Shown: piece by piece, positions 53,918 to 63,782 of the stretch
Layout of the letters: the number at the start of each line of letters is the position of its first letter
Numbering within the stretch: position 1 is the stretch's first letter
Source of the DNA: Poriferisodalis sp026713105
GTDB taxonomy: Bacteria > Actinomycetota > Acidimicrobiia > Acidimicrobiales > Poriferisodalaceae
Assembly: GCA_965115995.1 (NCBI GenBank)
Contig: OZ220472.1
Location: 1,178,001 to 1,242,000 of the forward strand
Reading direction: 5' to 3'
Length of the DNA stretch: 64,000 nucleotides
The notes under the pieces: generated by a model
The model's input: the letters and a program-made list of their open reading frames with translations, nothing else
Databases searched by the model: none
What the model was told of the DNA's origin: nothing
Translations under genes and position numbers: made by a program

Positions 53918-54337
53918 CTACGGCTTGTCTGCCGTTGGCTTGTTGATCAGCATCGCGATCAGGAGGCCGATCCCGGCGGCGCCCAGGATGAGTGCCGAGT
54001 AGGCGGTGTCGTCGTGGATGCCCTGGTCGAACCAGTCGTTGAAGTAAGTGGTGGTGATCGCATCGAGGATCATCGCGGGTGCGAAGAGTGCTATTGCGGC
54101 TGAGCTGCGCCATTGTCTCGGTGTCTGCAGCACCCGGAAGCACACGAACATGGTGATAACCGTGACGATCGTCCCGACGATCAGCCAGACCCACCACACG
54201 GTGCGGGAATCCGACGGTTCGTAGTTATCGGTGAAGATCAGCAGGAACAGCCCCAGGAACACGGCCCAGCCGATGACGGCGATCACCATCATCAGGACCA
54301 TGTGCTGGATGTAGGTGAGCCGGCTTTGGGTGGGCAT
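53918..54337 (-). CDS. Small four-helix integral membrane protein
   Basis: 139 aa from ATG 54337. Four hydrophobic segments are visible: residues 11-35 (MVLMMVIAVIGWAVFLGLFL), about 48-68 (WVWLIVGTIVTVITMFVCF), 80-98 and 113-132 (LILGAAGIGLLIAMLI). No family is recognised. It is convergent with the UGC selenoprotein gene, with only 14 bp between stops, and divergent from the sulfatase gene. Frames opened further upstream extend into the sulfatase gene and are not supported. Confidence 0.7.
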   Translation of the reverse strand: MPTQSRLTYIQHMVLMMVIAVIGWAVFLGLFLLIFTDNYEPSDSRTVWWVWLIVGTIVTVITMFVCFRVLQTPRQWRSSAAIALFAPAMILDAITTTYFNDWFDQGIHDDTAYSALILGAAGIGLLIAMLINKPTADKP

Positions 54338-54452
54338 TGGCCTCGTGGTCCTCTCATGAATGGGCGACGTCGGTGTCGAGCGCCACCGCTGGACGGTAGT
54401 TCTCGACCAAGTGTCGTAGCGTCCCGGTACAAATGCCCACGAAAGGCTGACC

Positions 54453-56738
54453 ATGGCCACGCCGAGCGCACACCCGTCCTTCCAGGGCCGAATCGGTCGG
54501 ACAGTTGCCGAGTCTGAGCCTTGGTTCGAACAGCATCCCCAGGCACCTACCGGGGCACCGAACGTGGTGTTCGTGCTGCTTGACGACACCGGGTTCGCCC
54601 AGCTCGGCTGCTACGGGTCAGACATCGACACGCCGCACATCGATGCGCTCGCCGTCAACGGCATCCAGTTCACGAACTTCCATGTCGCGCCGCTGTGCTC
54701 GCCCACTCGGGCATCGTTGCTGACCGGACGTTCTCAGCACGCAGTCGGCATGCGCTCGGTGTCGAATTTCCAGACCGGATACCCGAACCAGCTCGGCCAC
54801 ATCACCAACCACGCAGCCACCATCGCTGAGGTGCTCCGGGACGAGGGCTATGCCACGTTCTGCACGGGCAAGTGGCACCTCGCGCCGACCGACAGCGGTT
54901 CTGCCGCCGGCCCGTTCGACCAATGGCCTCTCGGCCGCGGCTTCGATCGCTTCTACGGATTTCTCGAAGGCGAAACCGATCAGTTCTTCCCCGAACTTGT
55001 CGCTGACAATCACCCGATCGACCCGCCCGCGCGACCCGAGGACGGCTATCACGTCAGCGAAGATCTGGTCGATCAGATGCTGCGGATGATCAGCAACAGC
55101 AAGGGTGTGCGTCCCGATCGACCGTTCTTCGCCTACGTGCCCTTCGGCGCTACGCACGCTCCGCATCAGGCACCGCCGGAGTACCTCGCGAAATACCGGG
55201 GTCGCTACGACGAAGGTTGGGATGTGGTGCGCCAGCGCTGGTACGACCGGCAGATCGAGATGGGCGTCATTGCGCCGCACACCGTGCTGGCCCCGCTGAA
55301 TCCGGGCGTGAGGCCGTGGGACGCGCTGTCAGAGAACGAGCAGAAACTGGCCTGCCGGCTGCAAGAAGCCTTTGCTGCGTTCTTGGACCACACAGACGAC
55401 CAGATCGGACGGCTCGTCGCCGGGCTCGAGCATCTCGGCCAGCTCGGCAACACGATCCTCTTCGTGATGGCTGACAACGGTGCATCCCAAGAGGGCGGAC
55501 CGACCGGTGTGATGCACGAATTCAGTGTCTTCAACCAGGTGCCTGAGCCGATCGAACATGTCGTTGAGCGGCTCGACGACATCGGCGGGCCAAACAGCCA
55601 CACCAACTACCCGTGGGGCTGGGCTCAATGCGGCAACTCGCCATTCCGCTGGTACAAGCAGAACACCCACGAAGGCGGGGTGCATGTACCGATGGTGGTG
55701 CACTGGCCGGCCGGCATCGCGGCCGAACAGCGCGGGACCAAACGGAACCAGTTCGTCAACGTGTCTGACGTGACCCCCACGGTCTATGAGCTGCTTGGCG
55801 TCACCGCGCCCGAGGTGTATCGAGGGCTGGACCAGCTCCCGGTCACCGGCGACTCGCTCGCGTCGGTCCTGGCCGACCCCGATGCCCCGGCCGCCAACAC
55901 GCTGCAGTACTTCGAGAATTCCGGGTCGCGTGCCCTGGTCGTATTGCTCGACGGCATCTGGTGGAAGGCGGTGGTACGGCATATGCCGGGCGACGACTTC
56001 GACACTGAGCCGTGGGAGCTGTTCGACCTCGGGGCGGATCCCTCCGAATGCAACGACCTTGCGGCCGAACTTCCCGAGCGTCTCGAAGAGCTCATCGGCC
56101 TGTGGTGGGACGAAGCCGAGCGCAACGGCGTACTGCCGCTTGACGATCGCGTAGGCATTTCATTGTTCGGGGCACGGTTGCGAGAGAATTCGCCGCATCC
56201 GCCGAGCCGGCGCTACGTGTACCGGCCGCCGCTGTCCCGGATCCCCATGGCAGCGACCCCGGCGGTCGGTGGCAATCTGTTCGATCTCACCGCCCGGGTG
56301 AGTCGGGGCGTGGACGACGAGGGCGTCATTTGGGCGACGGGCTCCGCGAGTGCCGGCGTGTCGGTCTTCGTCCAAAACGAACGCCTCGTCGTGGACTACA
56401 ACGCGTTTGGGGCACGCACTGTCGTGGCGTCGACCATCGAGGTCCCAGAAGGCGACTGCGAGCTGTCGATGCGGCTCCGCCGTACAGACCAGGCAGGTGG
56501 AGTCGTCGAACTGGCAGTCGAGGGCCAGCAGGCCGGCATCGCAGAGCTGCCGTACATGATGCGGATGATCTCGTCGGTCGGTTCCAGCGTCGGCCACGAC
56601 TACGGCTCGACGGTGTCAAAGCGCTACGAGGGTTCGTTCCCATTTTCCGGAACCCTGCACGAGTTGGAGATCAACCTGTCGGCACGGACCGAAGCCGACG
56701 TCGCCGCCACCGCCCGAGCCGAGATGGCCCGTCAGTAG
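54453..56738 (+). CDS. Arylsulfatase (formylglycine type)
   Basis: 761 aa from ATG 54453. The signature CSPTRASLLTGR has C82 as formylglycine precursor; metal aspartates D44/D45 are in VLLDDTGFAQLGCYG. It matches the sulfatase at 16487-18754 along its whole length, including the C-terminal beta domain, so they are paralogues with probably different sulfate-ester substrates. No signal peptide is seen. The maturation enzyme is not in the window. Confidence 0.93.
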   Translation: MATPSAHPSFQGRIGRTVAESEPWFEQHPQAPTGAPNVVFVLLDDTGFAQLGCYGSDIDTPHIDALAVNGIQFTNFHVAPLCSPTRASLLTGRSQHAVGMRSVSNFQTGYPNQLGHITNHAATIAEVLRDEGYATFCTGKWHLAPTDSGSAAGPFDQWPLGRGFDRFYGFLEGETDQFFPELVADNHPIDPPARPEDGYHVSEDLVDQMLRMISNSKGVRPDRPFFAYVPFGATHAPHQAPPEYLAKYRGRYDEGWDVVRQRWYDRQIEMGVIAPHTVLAPLNPGVRPWDALSENEQKLACRLQEAFAAFLDHTDDQIGRLVAGLEHLGQLGNTILFVMADNGASQEGGPTGVMHEFSVFNQVPEPIEHVVERLDDIGGPNSHTNYPWGWAQCGNSPFRWYKQNTHEGGVHVPMVVHWPAGIAAEQRGTKRNQFVNVSDVTPTVYELLGVTAPEVYRGLDQLPVTGDSLASVLADPDAPAANTLQYFENSGSRALVVLLDGIWWKAVVRHMPGDDFDTEPWELFDLGADPSECNDLAAELPERLEELIGLWWDEAERNGVLPLDDRVGISLFGARLRENSPHPPSRRYVYRPPLSRIPMAATPAVGGNLFDLTARVSRGVDDEGVIWATGSASAGVSVFVQNERLVVDYNAFGARTVVASTIEVPEGDCELSMRLRRTDQAGGVVELAVEGQQAGIAELPYMMRMISSVGSSVGHDYGSTVSKRYEGSFPFSGTLHELEINLSARTEADVAATARAEMARQ

Positions 56739-56745
56739 CGAAACC

Positions 56746-56766
56746 TTCGGCGAGTCCAAGGCCGAA
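56746..56766. terminator. Bidirectional hairpin terminator
   Basis: TTCGGC (56746-56751) pairs with GCCGAA (56761-56766) across a 9-nt loop between the convergent sulfatase and thioesterase genes. Confidence 0.5.
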
Positions 56767-56797
56767 ATGCGCGCAGGCGGATGGCTGGCGTACGGCC

Positions 56798-57241
56798 TCA
56801 GCTGGTGTTCTTGGGGGCGACGATGGTCGTGGTGCCCTGGGCGACGGCGACCATGCGGTCCCCGTTCGTGATCTCGACACGCACCACGGCAAGCCGCTTG
56901 CTCATGGAGATGATCTCGGCGGTGGCGATGCAGGTCCCGCCCGTGACGGGGGCGAGCAGGTTGATCTTGAACTCGGTCGTCGCTGCCCAGCAGCCGGGCG
57001 GCATGACGGGGTACATGACCACGCCGAGCACGTGATCGCACATGGCCGACAGACAGCCGCCGTGCATCGTGCCCATGGTGGTGATGAGTTCGTCGGTGAT
57101 CGGCATCTTGCAGACCAGTCGGCCGGCTTCGAACTCCACTGCCTCGATTCCCAGGTAGCCGTCGATGCCCGAACGGGAAACTCGTCCGATGACCTTGTCG
57201 GCCCACTCCTGGTTAAACGTTTCGAAGACTGGCCTGCTCAT
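56798..57241 (-). CDS. PaaI-family hotdog-fold thioesterase
   Basis: 147 aa from ATG 57241. The active-site helix pattern is MGTMHGGCLSAMCDHVLG (HGG, then Asp), with TEFKINLLAPVTGG and TAEIISMSKRLAVVRVEI as in acyl-CoA thioesterases of the phenylacetate type. It would release CoA from an aromatic or medium acyl-CoA. The alcohol dehydrogenase gene upstream on the same strand is 10 bp away, so the two are co-transcribed. Confidence 0.88.
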   Translation of the reverse strand: MSRPVFETFNQEWADKVIGRVSRSGIDGYLGIEAVEFEAGRLVCKMPITDELITTMGTMHGGCLSAMCDHVLGVVMYPVMPPGCWAATTEFKINLLAPVTGGTCIATAEIISMSKRLAVVRVEITNGDRMVAVAQGTTTIVAPKNTS

Positions 57242-57251
57242 GGAATGACTC

Positions 57252-58358
57252 CTAGGAATGGGTGGTCTCAGGCGCAAAAACCCCATGGACCGGTGGCACG
57301 CCGGAACGTTCGCCGGCGAGCAGTTGGATGAGGGGCTCGAGGTCATCGAAGCCGGCGACTCGGCGGGGCAGGTCCTCGAAGGGGTAGCGGCCGGCGACCA
57401 GCAGGTCGAGCGCTTTGCGATATGCGGTCACGTCGACGCCGAGCGCTCCGAATATCCGCAGTTCCTTGTAGACGATGTGGTCAGGGTCGAATCCTGGCGT
57501 CTCGGGTGTGCCGCGGGTACCGGCGAGCACGATCGTGCCGCCCGGTCTGGCGAGCTGAATGGCTTGAGCGAACGCAGCAGGCGCCTTGGCGGTGACGTCG
57601 ACGACCACGTCAGCCTTGCCGCCCGTCGCTTCTCGAAGCGCGCGATTCGGATCGATCTCGGCGACATCGACGGCGAGGTCCGCGCCGAACGCTGGCGCCA
57701 GAGCCAGCCGCTCGGCATCTCGGGCACCCAGCCCGGTGATCATGACGAAGCTCGCACCGGCTTCCTTCGCTGCCGCAGCAGCACACAGGCCACGCACGCC
57801 GGGACCCAGGATCGCCACGACATCGCCGGGTTGGGTCTCGGGGATCTCCACCGCCCAGCGGATGCCGGCGCCGAGCGGGTTGAACAGGGTGGCGGTCACT
57901 GCGTCGAGCTCGTCGGGGACCGCCATGAGCATCGAGTCAGGGCGCAGGTGCAGGTGCGAGGCGTAGCCGCCGCCAAGGCCCGGCGGCGTGTCCGCGTCGG
58001 TGAATCCGACCATCGTGGCGAGGCCGTTGCGTTCGCACCGCCGGTACAGGCCAGACCGGCACTGAGCACATTCCCTGCAGGACAGGAACACCTCGACGGC
58101 GACCCGCTGACCGGCGCTGACACCCCAACGATCAGCGGCGGCATTGCCGAGCTCCTCCACGATGCCGATCACCTCGTGCCCCGGGATGAACGCGTGCGGA
58201 TTGGTGATGTGGCCCGTGTACTGCTCGTGGTCGGTGCCGCACAGCCCACACGCCTCAATCCGCAGCAGGCCGTCGTCTTCGCCGACCTCGGGCAGGTCGA
58301 AACTGCGTCGCTCGAACGATCGCGGCTCGGTGAGCACCAGTCCGGTTGCAGAGTTCAT
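57252..58358 (-). CDS. Zinc-dependent medium-chain alcohol dehydrogenase
   Basis: 368 aa from ATG 58358. Catalytic zinc residues are in ACGLCGTDHEQYTG and GHEVIG. The structural zinc site is the cysteine set in CRECAQCRSGLYRRC. The NAD(P) fold is GDVVAILGPGVRGL (Rossmann). The substrate is probably a secondary or allylic alcohol. It lies between an SDR gene upstream (64 bp) and the thioesterase gene, in a minus-strand operon-like run. Confidence 0.92.
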   Translation of the reverse strand: MNSATGLVLTEPRSFERRSFDLPEVGEDDGLLRIEACGLCGTDHEQYTGHITNPHAFIPGHEVIGIVEELGNAAADRWGVSAGQRVAVEVFLSCRECAQCRSGLYRRCERNGLATMVGFTDADTPPGLGGGYASHLHLRPDSMLMAVPDELDAVTATLFNPLGAGIRWAVEIPETQPGDVVAILGPGVRGLCAAAAAKEAGASFVMITGLGARDAERLALAPAFGADLAVDVAEIDPNRALREATGGKADVVVDVTAKAPAAFAQAIQLARPGGTIVLAGTRGTPETPGFDPDHIVYKELRIFGALGVDVTAYRKALDLLVAGRYPFEDLPRRVAGFDDLEPLIQLLAGERSGVPPVHGVFAPETTHS

Positions 58359-58422
58359 GGTCGAGTCCCCCCGAGACAGTGTCGCTCGGCCTCTCGGCTT
58401 GGGCTCCTTGACTCGCCGACGT

Positions 58423-59235
58423 TCAGCTACCGCGTGAACGCGACGCCGGCGAGTCCTTGGGATTGGCCCAGCCCACGGTCATGCCAGCGGACAGGCCGCC
58501 GTCAACTGGCAAGTCCACGCCATTCACCCAGCCGGAGTCGCCGGCCAGCAGCCAGGCAATCGCCTCTGCTTGGTCATCAGGGGTGGCAACCCTGCCGACT
58601 TGTTCATTGAGCCACGCCATCTGCTCGACACCGGCGTCCTGCTCGAAGTAGGGGAACAGCGGGGTGTTGACCGGCCCAGGGCTGACCGAATTCACCCGGA
58701 TGCCGCGTTGCACGAGCTGTCCTGCCAAGTTCTTCGTGTAGGACACCACCCATTCCTTCGACAGTGTGTACGCGTTGGGGCCACCCCGGTCGTAGGACTG
58801 GGCCACCTCGATGCCCGCGGCGAAATCTTCGGCGGCGTCCAGCTCTGCGATCCGGTCGAGATGGCGGTTCCACACCATGCCGGCGAGCGAGGCGATATTC
58901 ACGATCGACGCCCCGTCATTGAGCTTGCCCGCCGCCAGCAACGTCTCGGTGATGTGACGCAGTCCGAACACGTTCACCCGCAGTACCAATTCGGCGCCCA
59001 TGCTCCCGGCGACGCCGGCGATGTTGCCCAAACCGTCGAACGAGCCCTCGAGGCCTCCGACCACCGCATCGATCGAGTCTGGATCGGACAGGTCGCAGTG
59101 ATAGTGCTCGGCAGCGCCTTGCGGAGCGTCCTTCACGTCGAGGTTGACCACTTCGTGACCGCCGGCGACGAGGCGTTGCAGGGTGGCGTTCCCGATTCCC
59201 GTTGACGCTCCGGTGAGCAGGATGCGTTTGGCCAT
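58423..59235 (-). CDS. SDR dehydrogenase, coniferyl-alcohol/hydroxysteroid dehydrogenase-like
   Basis: 270 aa from ATG 59235. Cofactor loop LLTGASTGIG, VVNLDV for the adenosine ribose, NIASLAG for the Ser and NAYTLSKEW containing YxxxK. The long insert before YxxxK and the C-terminal GVDLPVDGGLSAG resemble coniferyl-alcohol dehydrogenase and 3-alpha-hydroxysteroid dehydrogenases. It likely oxidises an alcohol made by an oxygenase or sulfatase in the region. Confidence 0.87.
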   Translation of the reverse strand: MAKRILLTGASTGIGNATLQRLVAGGHEVVNLDVKDAPQGAAEHYHCDLSDPDSIDAVVGGLEGSFDGLGNIAGVAGSMGAELVLRVNVFGLRHITETLLAAGKLNDGASIVNIASLAGMVWNRHLDRIAELDAAEDFAAGIEVAQSYDRGGPNAYTLSKEWVVSYTKNLAGQLVQRGIRVNSVSPGPVNTPLFPYFEQDAGVEQMAWLNEQVGRVATPDDQAEAIAWLLAGDSGWVNGVDLPVDGGLSAGMTVGWANPKDSPASRSRGS

Positions 59236-59348
59236 GGTGGCCCCCTCCGTGATTCGTGCGAGCTCGGGCGATTCCGTCGACCCGGCGCAGCGAGACTAGA
59301 TCGGCTCGAAGTTCCGGGCAGTGCCGTGGTGCTGCGGATAGCGCGAGA

Positions 59349-59795
59349 TCATTCCTCGAATCCGAGGCGCTGCTGTTCGGCACGGATGAAACTGATGACC
59401 TTCTCGATCTCGAGATCGGAGATGCCTTCGACAGGCGGCATGTCGCCGAACCACCAGTGGTGTTCCCGAGTGCCGTCACGGATCGCCACCCGGTATGCGA
59501 AGTCGCCGTGGTGGTTGGGTTCGTAGACGATGGAGAGCTGTGACGGGCCCTTGTCAGTGCCCCGCAGGTCCACCCCGTGACACTCGGCGCAGTACTGCTG
59601 GTACACCTCAGCACCATCGGGAATAACCAGCGCAGCAGCAGTGCTCGTGGGAGCCGTCACCTCAGCGGTCTGTGCGGGGGGCGGCTCGGTAGCCGACGAA
59701 TCACCGTTCTCACTGGCATCGGCACCGCACGCGACGGAAAGCGCCGCGAAGAGTGCGACGGCCGCACCGGTAGCAGTCAGCCGGCGGTACTTCAC
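59349..59795 (-). CDS. Class I c-type cytochrome lipoprotein
   Basis: 148 aa from GTG 59795, whose first bases overlap the macro-domain gene stop (4 nt). The lipoprotein signal is YRRLTATGAAVALFAALSVAC. A Thr/Ala-rich linker follows, then heme motif CAECH and an axial Met in FGDMPPVEG. It is anchored outside the membrane and carries single electrons. The operon contains dehydrogenases, so it may accept electrons from one of them. Frames opened beyond the GTG are shadows of the macro-domain gene. Confidence 0.87.
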   Translation of the reverse strand: MKYRRLTATGAAVALFAALSVACGADASENGDSSATEPPPAQTAEVTAPTSTAAALVIPDGAEVYQQYCAECHGVDLRGTDKGPSQLSIVYEPNHHGDFAYRVAIRDGTREHHWWFGDMPPVEGISDLEIEKVISFIRAEQQRLGFEE

Positions 59796-60313
59796 GATGC
59801 CGAACCGAGGACGGCTCGGTAGGCGCTGAGGGCCTCGTGGTTGAAGCAGACGAATCGGACCAGCGCGACGTCGGTGGGTGTGCTGCGCACGGTCTCCACG
59901 GCGATCTGCGTGGCGGGCGCCATCGGGTAGCCGTAGACACCCGTGGAAATGGCAGGAAAGGCGACCGAACGGGCGCCGACCTCGCTGGCTCGGGCGAGTG
60001 ATTCCCGGTAGCACGACGCCAGCAATTCGGCTTCGCCACGGTCGCCGCCTCGCCAGATCGGCCCGACGGTATGGATGACCCAGCGGGTGGTGAGTTTGAA
60101 TCCGGGCGTGACCTTGGCCTGTCCGGTCGGGCATCCGCCGAGCGTACGGCAGTGCTCGAGCAGCTCTGGCCCGGCAGCCCGGTGAATGGCACCGTCCACA
60201 CCGCCCCCGCCCAACAGAGTCTCATTGGCGGCATTCACGATGGCATCAACCTGCTCGACGGTGATGTCGCCGAGCGCCGCCTCCAGCCGCGGGCTCTGGT
60301 GCGCCCCGTTCAC
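59792..60313 (-). CDS. Macro-domain protein (O-acetyl-ADP-ribose deacetylase type)
   Basis: 173 aa from ATG 60313. Family loops: VDAIVNAANETLLGGGGVDG, IHRAAGPELLEHCRTLGGC, VIHTVGP, and VAFPAISTGVYGYP for the diphosphate-binding loop. It removes acetyl from O-acetyl-ADP-ribose or ADP-ribose from substrates. Between a CoA-transferase and a cytochrome c its pathway link is unclear. Confidence 0.93.
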   Translation of the reverse strand: MNGAHQSPRLEAALGDITVEQVDAIVNAANETLLGGGGVDGAIHRAAGPELLEHCRTLGGCPTGQAKVTPGFKLTTRWVIHTVGPIWRGGDRGEAELLASCYRESLARASEVGARSVAFPAISTGVYGYPMAPATQIAVETVRSTPTDVALVRFVCFNHEALSAYRAVLGSAS

Positions 60314-60365
60314 TTGAGCGCCTCGCCCGCAGTCAGCTCCGGGATCGGCGGTTTTCCGCTACCGC

Positions 60366-62711
60366 TCATTCGAGGGCTTCGGCGACGGCCAGCTCGGCGA
60401 TGCGGTCGGCGTCGTAGCCGAGGATTTCACCGAGAATCTCGAAGGTGTGCTCGCCGTAGGTTGGCCCAGCCCAGTCGAAGCCGCTATGGGCTTCCGACAG
60501 CGTGTACGGCACGGCGTCGATCACTGCGCGGCGGGCGTATTGGTGGGGCGCCCATTGGAAGTGGCCACGATGGGCGAGCTGCGGATCGTCGATGCAGGCT
60601 CCCGAGTTCTGGACGTAGTGGGCGGGAACGCCGTGCGCTTGGAGGCGATGCATGAGACCCGGACCGTTCTGGCGGGCGGTGAAGGCGGTGACGATCTCGT
60701 CGAGCTCGTCCTGGCGGGCCCAGCGTGCGGATTGGTCGAGATTGGCGAGGTCCTCCCGGCGCATCTCGATCGCCAGTGACTGCCACTGCTCATCGTTCTC
60801 GACCGCAATGGCGATCCACTGGTCATCCCCGGAAGCCGCGTACACGCCGTGGGGAACCATTGCGTCGTCGGCATTGCCGCGCCGGGTCCGTCGCACCCCG
60901 GTGGCCTGCATCTCGGCGATGGCGGGCGCCAGCAGGTGCACCGCTGCCTCCATCTGGGAGAAGTCCAGGTGCTGGCCTTCGCCTGTCCGGCGGCGGTGGT
61001 CGAGGGCGGCAAGCAGGGCGCACACCGTAAACCTGGGTGAGCAGTAGTCGGTGTAGGCGAGGTACGGGCCTGCGGGTCCGCGGTCTTCCCAGCCGGTGAT
61101 GTCGAAGAACCCGGCGACGGACGCCGCCATGTTGCCGAAGCCGGCGAAGTCGCGGTGCGGGCCGCTTTGGCCCATCACGCAGCTCGACACCATGACCAGG
61201 CCCGGGTTGATTTCGCGCAGGTCGTCGTAGCCGAGTCCCCAGGCGGCCATCGTGCCGGGCGTGAACGACTCGATGGCCACGTCGGCCCATGCGACGAGAT
61301 CACGCACGACCTCACGAGCCTCGGGCTTGGACAGATCGAGTGAGATCGTCATCTTGTTGGCGTTCGAGGAATGCCAGGCGATGGCGTTCTCCTGGTCCGC
61401 CACGTCGTCTCGATGGCCGAGGGCGCCTCGCAGCAGGCATGGTCGGTTCTGGGTCTCGACTCGCACGACGGTGGCACCCCAATGCGCCAGGATCTTCGTT
61501 GCCAGGGGAGCGGCGGCAACCCAGGCCAAGTCGGCGACTTTCAGACCGGCCAGCGGCTTGTCCGGGCGGGTCCCGTTGGGCAGCGGTTCGGTCAATGAGC
61601 TCAGGCCAGTGCCGGGGTCGGCCCGCAGCTCTCCGGTGTTTGCGCCCGCTTCGGGCGCAGGGCCGAGGGGGGAGAGCGGGGTGCCTTCAGCCAGCACAAA
61701 TCGCCCCGGAAGCTGAATGCCGTTGACGTCGTCCCAGAAGTCGCGTGCGGCGAGCTGCGGGCTGTCGAGCACGTCCTGCAGTGTGTTGACCGGGCAGACG
61801 AGCAGCGAATCTCGCAATCCCCGCTCGATCATCTCGGCCTTCGTCTTGGTGAGACAGAAGCGGGCGATGTCGGCCATCAGCCCTTCGATGACGTCGACAG
61901 TTTCTTCGCCGCTCTGCAGCTGCAGTGCGAAGTTCACCCAATCCTTGTTGAGCGTCTCGTCGTCGCAGAAGCCTTCTTCGTTCATCCACACCAGGAAGCG
62001 GCGCACCATCGGGCCGATCATCGGACCGAAGGCGAGGGTGACGATCATGTAGCCGTCCTTGCACGGGTAGATCGTGCGGAGCATGAGCGTGCCGAAGCGC
62101 ACCCCGCCCGCCTCTCGCTGCACCTCTTCCAGGCCGGCGGGCGCGTAGAGGATCGCTGAGAGGGCCGTCTCGCAGACTGCCTGCTGCGTGGAGAGATCGA
62201 CGTGCTGGCCTCGGCCGCAACGGGCTCGGTGCTCGAGCGCTACCAGGGCAGCGACCGCTGCTTGGGCGCTGGCGTGCAGCCAGGCTTGGGGGATGCTGAT
62301 GCGGACCGGTGGACGGTCGCTGTCGCCGGTCACCGCCAGCTGGCCGCTGGATGCGAACAGGGTCAGGTCGGTTGCCTTCCAGTCGGCCTTCGGACCGGTT
62401 TCACCCCAGGGTGTGGTGTGCACGGTGATGAGCTGGTCGTTGGTCTCTCGCAGCGCGGCGAGGTCAAGCTCGAAGGGCGTGCCGTCGTTGTGCAAGATGA
62501 CATCGGCGCCGGCTGCGAGCGCGGCGACATCGTCTGCGCTGGCGGCGATCACCGAGCGCTTGCCGCGGTTGTAGGCATCATGGGCGTAGCCGCGGGGCCA
62601 TCCGCCCGCAGGCTCCACCAGCACCACATCGGCGCCGAGCTGAGCCAGCAGATTGCCGGCGAACCAGCACCGTTCGTCGGTGAGATCTAGCACCCGATAT
62701 GGACCAAGCAT
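60366..62711 (-). CDS. Two-domain CaiB/BaiF type III CoA-transferase
   Basis: 781 aa from ATG 62711, twice the usual length. Domain 1 (1-370) starts PYRVLDLTDERCWFAGNLLA, with GADVVLVEP and RGQHVDLSTQQAVCETAL. Domain 2 (395-781) starts LAGLKVADLAWVAAAPLATK, with GATVVRVE and EGQHLDFSQMEAAVHLL. Type III enzymes are interlocked dimers of single domains; here both subunits would be one chain, and one site may have diverged. Acid specificity unknown. Confidence 0.9.
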   Translation of the reverse strand: MLGPYRVLDLTDERCWFAGNLLAQLGADVVLVEPAGGWPRGYAHDAYNRGKRSVIAASADDVAALAAGADVILHNDGTPFELDLAALRETNDQLITVHTTPWGETGPKADWKATDLTLFASSGQLAVTGDSDRPPVRISIPQAWLHASAQAAVAALVALEHRARCGRGQHVDLSTQQAVCETALSAILYAPAGLEEVQREAGGVRFGTLMLRTIYPCKDGYMIVTLAFGPMIGPMVRRFLVWMNEEGFCDDETLNKDWVNFALQLQSGEETVDVIEGLMADIARFCLTKTKAEMIERGLRDSLLVCPVNTLQDVLDSPQLAARDFWDDVNGIQLPGRFVLAEGTPLSPLGPAPEAGANTGELRADPGTGLSSLTEPLPNGTRPDKPLAGLKVADLAWVAAAPLATKILAHWGATVVRVETQNRPCLLRGALGHRDDVADQENAIAWHSSNANKMTISLDLSKPEAREVVRDLVAWADVAIESFTPGTMAAWGLGYDDLREINPGLVMVSSCVMGQSGPHRDFAGFGNMAASVAGFFDITGWEDRGPAGPYLAYTDYCSPRFTVCALLAALDHRRRTGEGQHLDFSQMEAAVHLLAPAIAEMQATGVRRTRRGNADDAMVPHGVYAASGDDQWIAIAVENDEQWQSLAIEMRREDLANLDQSARWARQDELDEIVTAFTARQNGPGLMHRLQAHGVPAHYVQNSGACIDDPQLAHRGHFQWAPHQYARRAVIDAVPYTLSEAHSGFDWAGPTYGEHTFEILGEILGYDADRIAELAVAEALE

Positions 62712-62831
62712 CCCGCCCCCAGGCGTCGACCCTGCGGCGGCTGCGCGTCGCCGCTGCTCCTGCGCCCGGACACTAGTGCTGGACGCCGAACGGTCAGCGA
62801 GAGATGCGCAGCGTTCCAGCGCCAGGCGGCG

Positions 62832-63602
62832 CTACTCGGGAGTGACGTAGGCGGCGGTGAGGCCGCCGTCCACATGCAGGTTCGCACCCGTCATATACGA
62901 CGCGTCGTCCGAGGCCAAGAACAGGGCCGCCGATGCCATCTCGTCTGCTTCGCCGAAACGGCCCATCGGCACATGGACCAGACGGCGCTGTTTTTTCTCG
63001 GGTGTGTCGAGGAATGACATCAGCATCTCGGTGCGCAACGGCCCGGGGGAGAGCGCATTGACGCGGATGTTTTCGCGAGCGTGGACGACCGCCAATTCCC
63101 GGGTCAGCGACAGCACGGCGCCCTTGGAGGCGGTGTAGGCGATCTGCGGTGTGGCAGCGCCGACCGATGCGACGAACGATGCGGTGTTGATGATCGATCC
63201 GCCGCCGCGGCGCCGCATCGCTTCCACGGCGTACTTGCAGCCGTACAGCACGCCTTTCACGTTGACCTCGAACGTGCGGTCGATCGTCTCGTCGTCAGTC
63301 TCGATGGCGTCGGTGTCGTCATCGAGCATGATCCCGGCGTTGTTGAATGCCACGTCGAGGCCGCCGAATTCGTCCTCGGCACGGCCGAAGGCGGCTGCTA
63401 CGGCCGACTCCGCCGAGATATCGGCACGCACTGCTATGGCCTCGCCGCCCGCGGCCCGTACTTCGGCCACGGTGTCGTCGTTCGAGGCAGCGATGTCGAC
63501 GGCAACGATGCGAGCACCCTCGGCGGCGAAGCGCAGAGCCGTCGCCCGCCCAATGCCACTGCCCGTTCCTGTGATCAGCGCCACCTTGCCCTGCAGCCTC
63601 AT
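62832..63602 (-). CDS. SDR family oxidoreductase
   Basis: 256 aa from ATG 63602. Motifs LITGTGSGIGRATALRF, NNAGIM, NTASFV for Ser and YTASKGAVLSL for YxxxK, ending TGANLHVDGGLTAAY. A classical SDR, FabG/cyclohexanol-dehydrogenase-like. The longer frame upstream of this ATG overlaps no homologous sequence. Gap to the CoA-transferase gene start is 120 bp. Confidence 0.9.
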   Translation of the reverse strand: MRLQGKVALITGTGSGIGRATALRFAAEGARIVAVDIAASNDDTVAEVRAAGGEAIAVRADISAESAVAAAFGRAEDEFGGLDVAFNNAGIMLDDDTDAIETDDETIDRTFEVNVKGVLYGCKYAVEAMRRRGGGSIINTASFVASVGAATPQIAYTASKGAVLSLTRELAVVHARENIRVNALSPGPLRTEMLMSFLDTPEKKQRRLVHVPMGRFGEADEMASAALFLASDDASYMTGANLHVDGGLTAAYVTPE

Positions 63603-63782
63603 GGAAATCCTCCCTGAACTGACGCAGTCTCTGTGGGCCATTGTCCCCGACTCCCGCGCCCGTTCGAGGCGATACGACCGCTGTGCCTTCTGGCGGAAGC
63701 GAGGACTGCCATCATCTTTGGCGATCGGCTTGGGTCTTCGAGGGCTGGCTCGGGACCGGATCCTGCGACAGAACGGTGTTTG

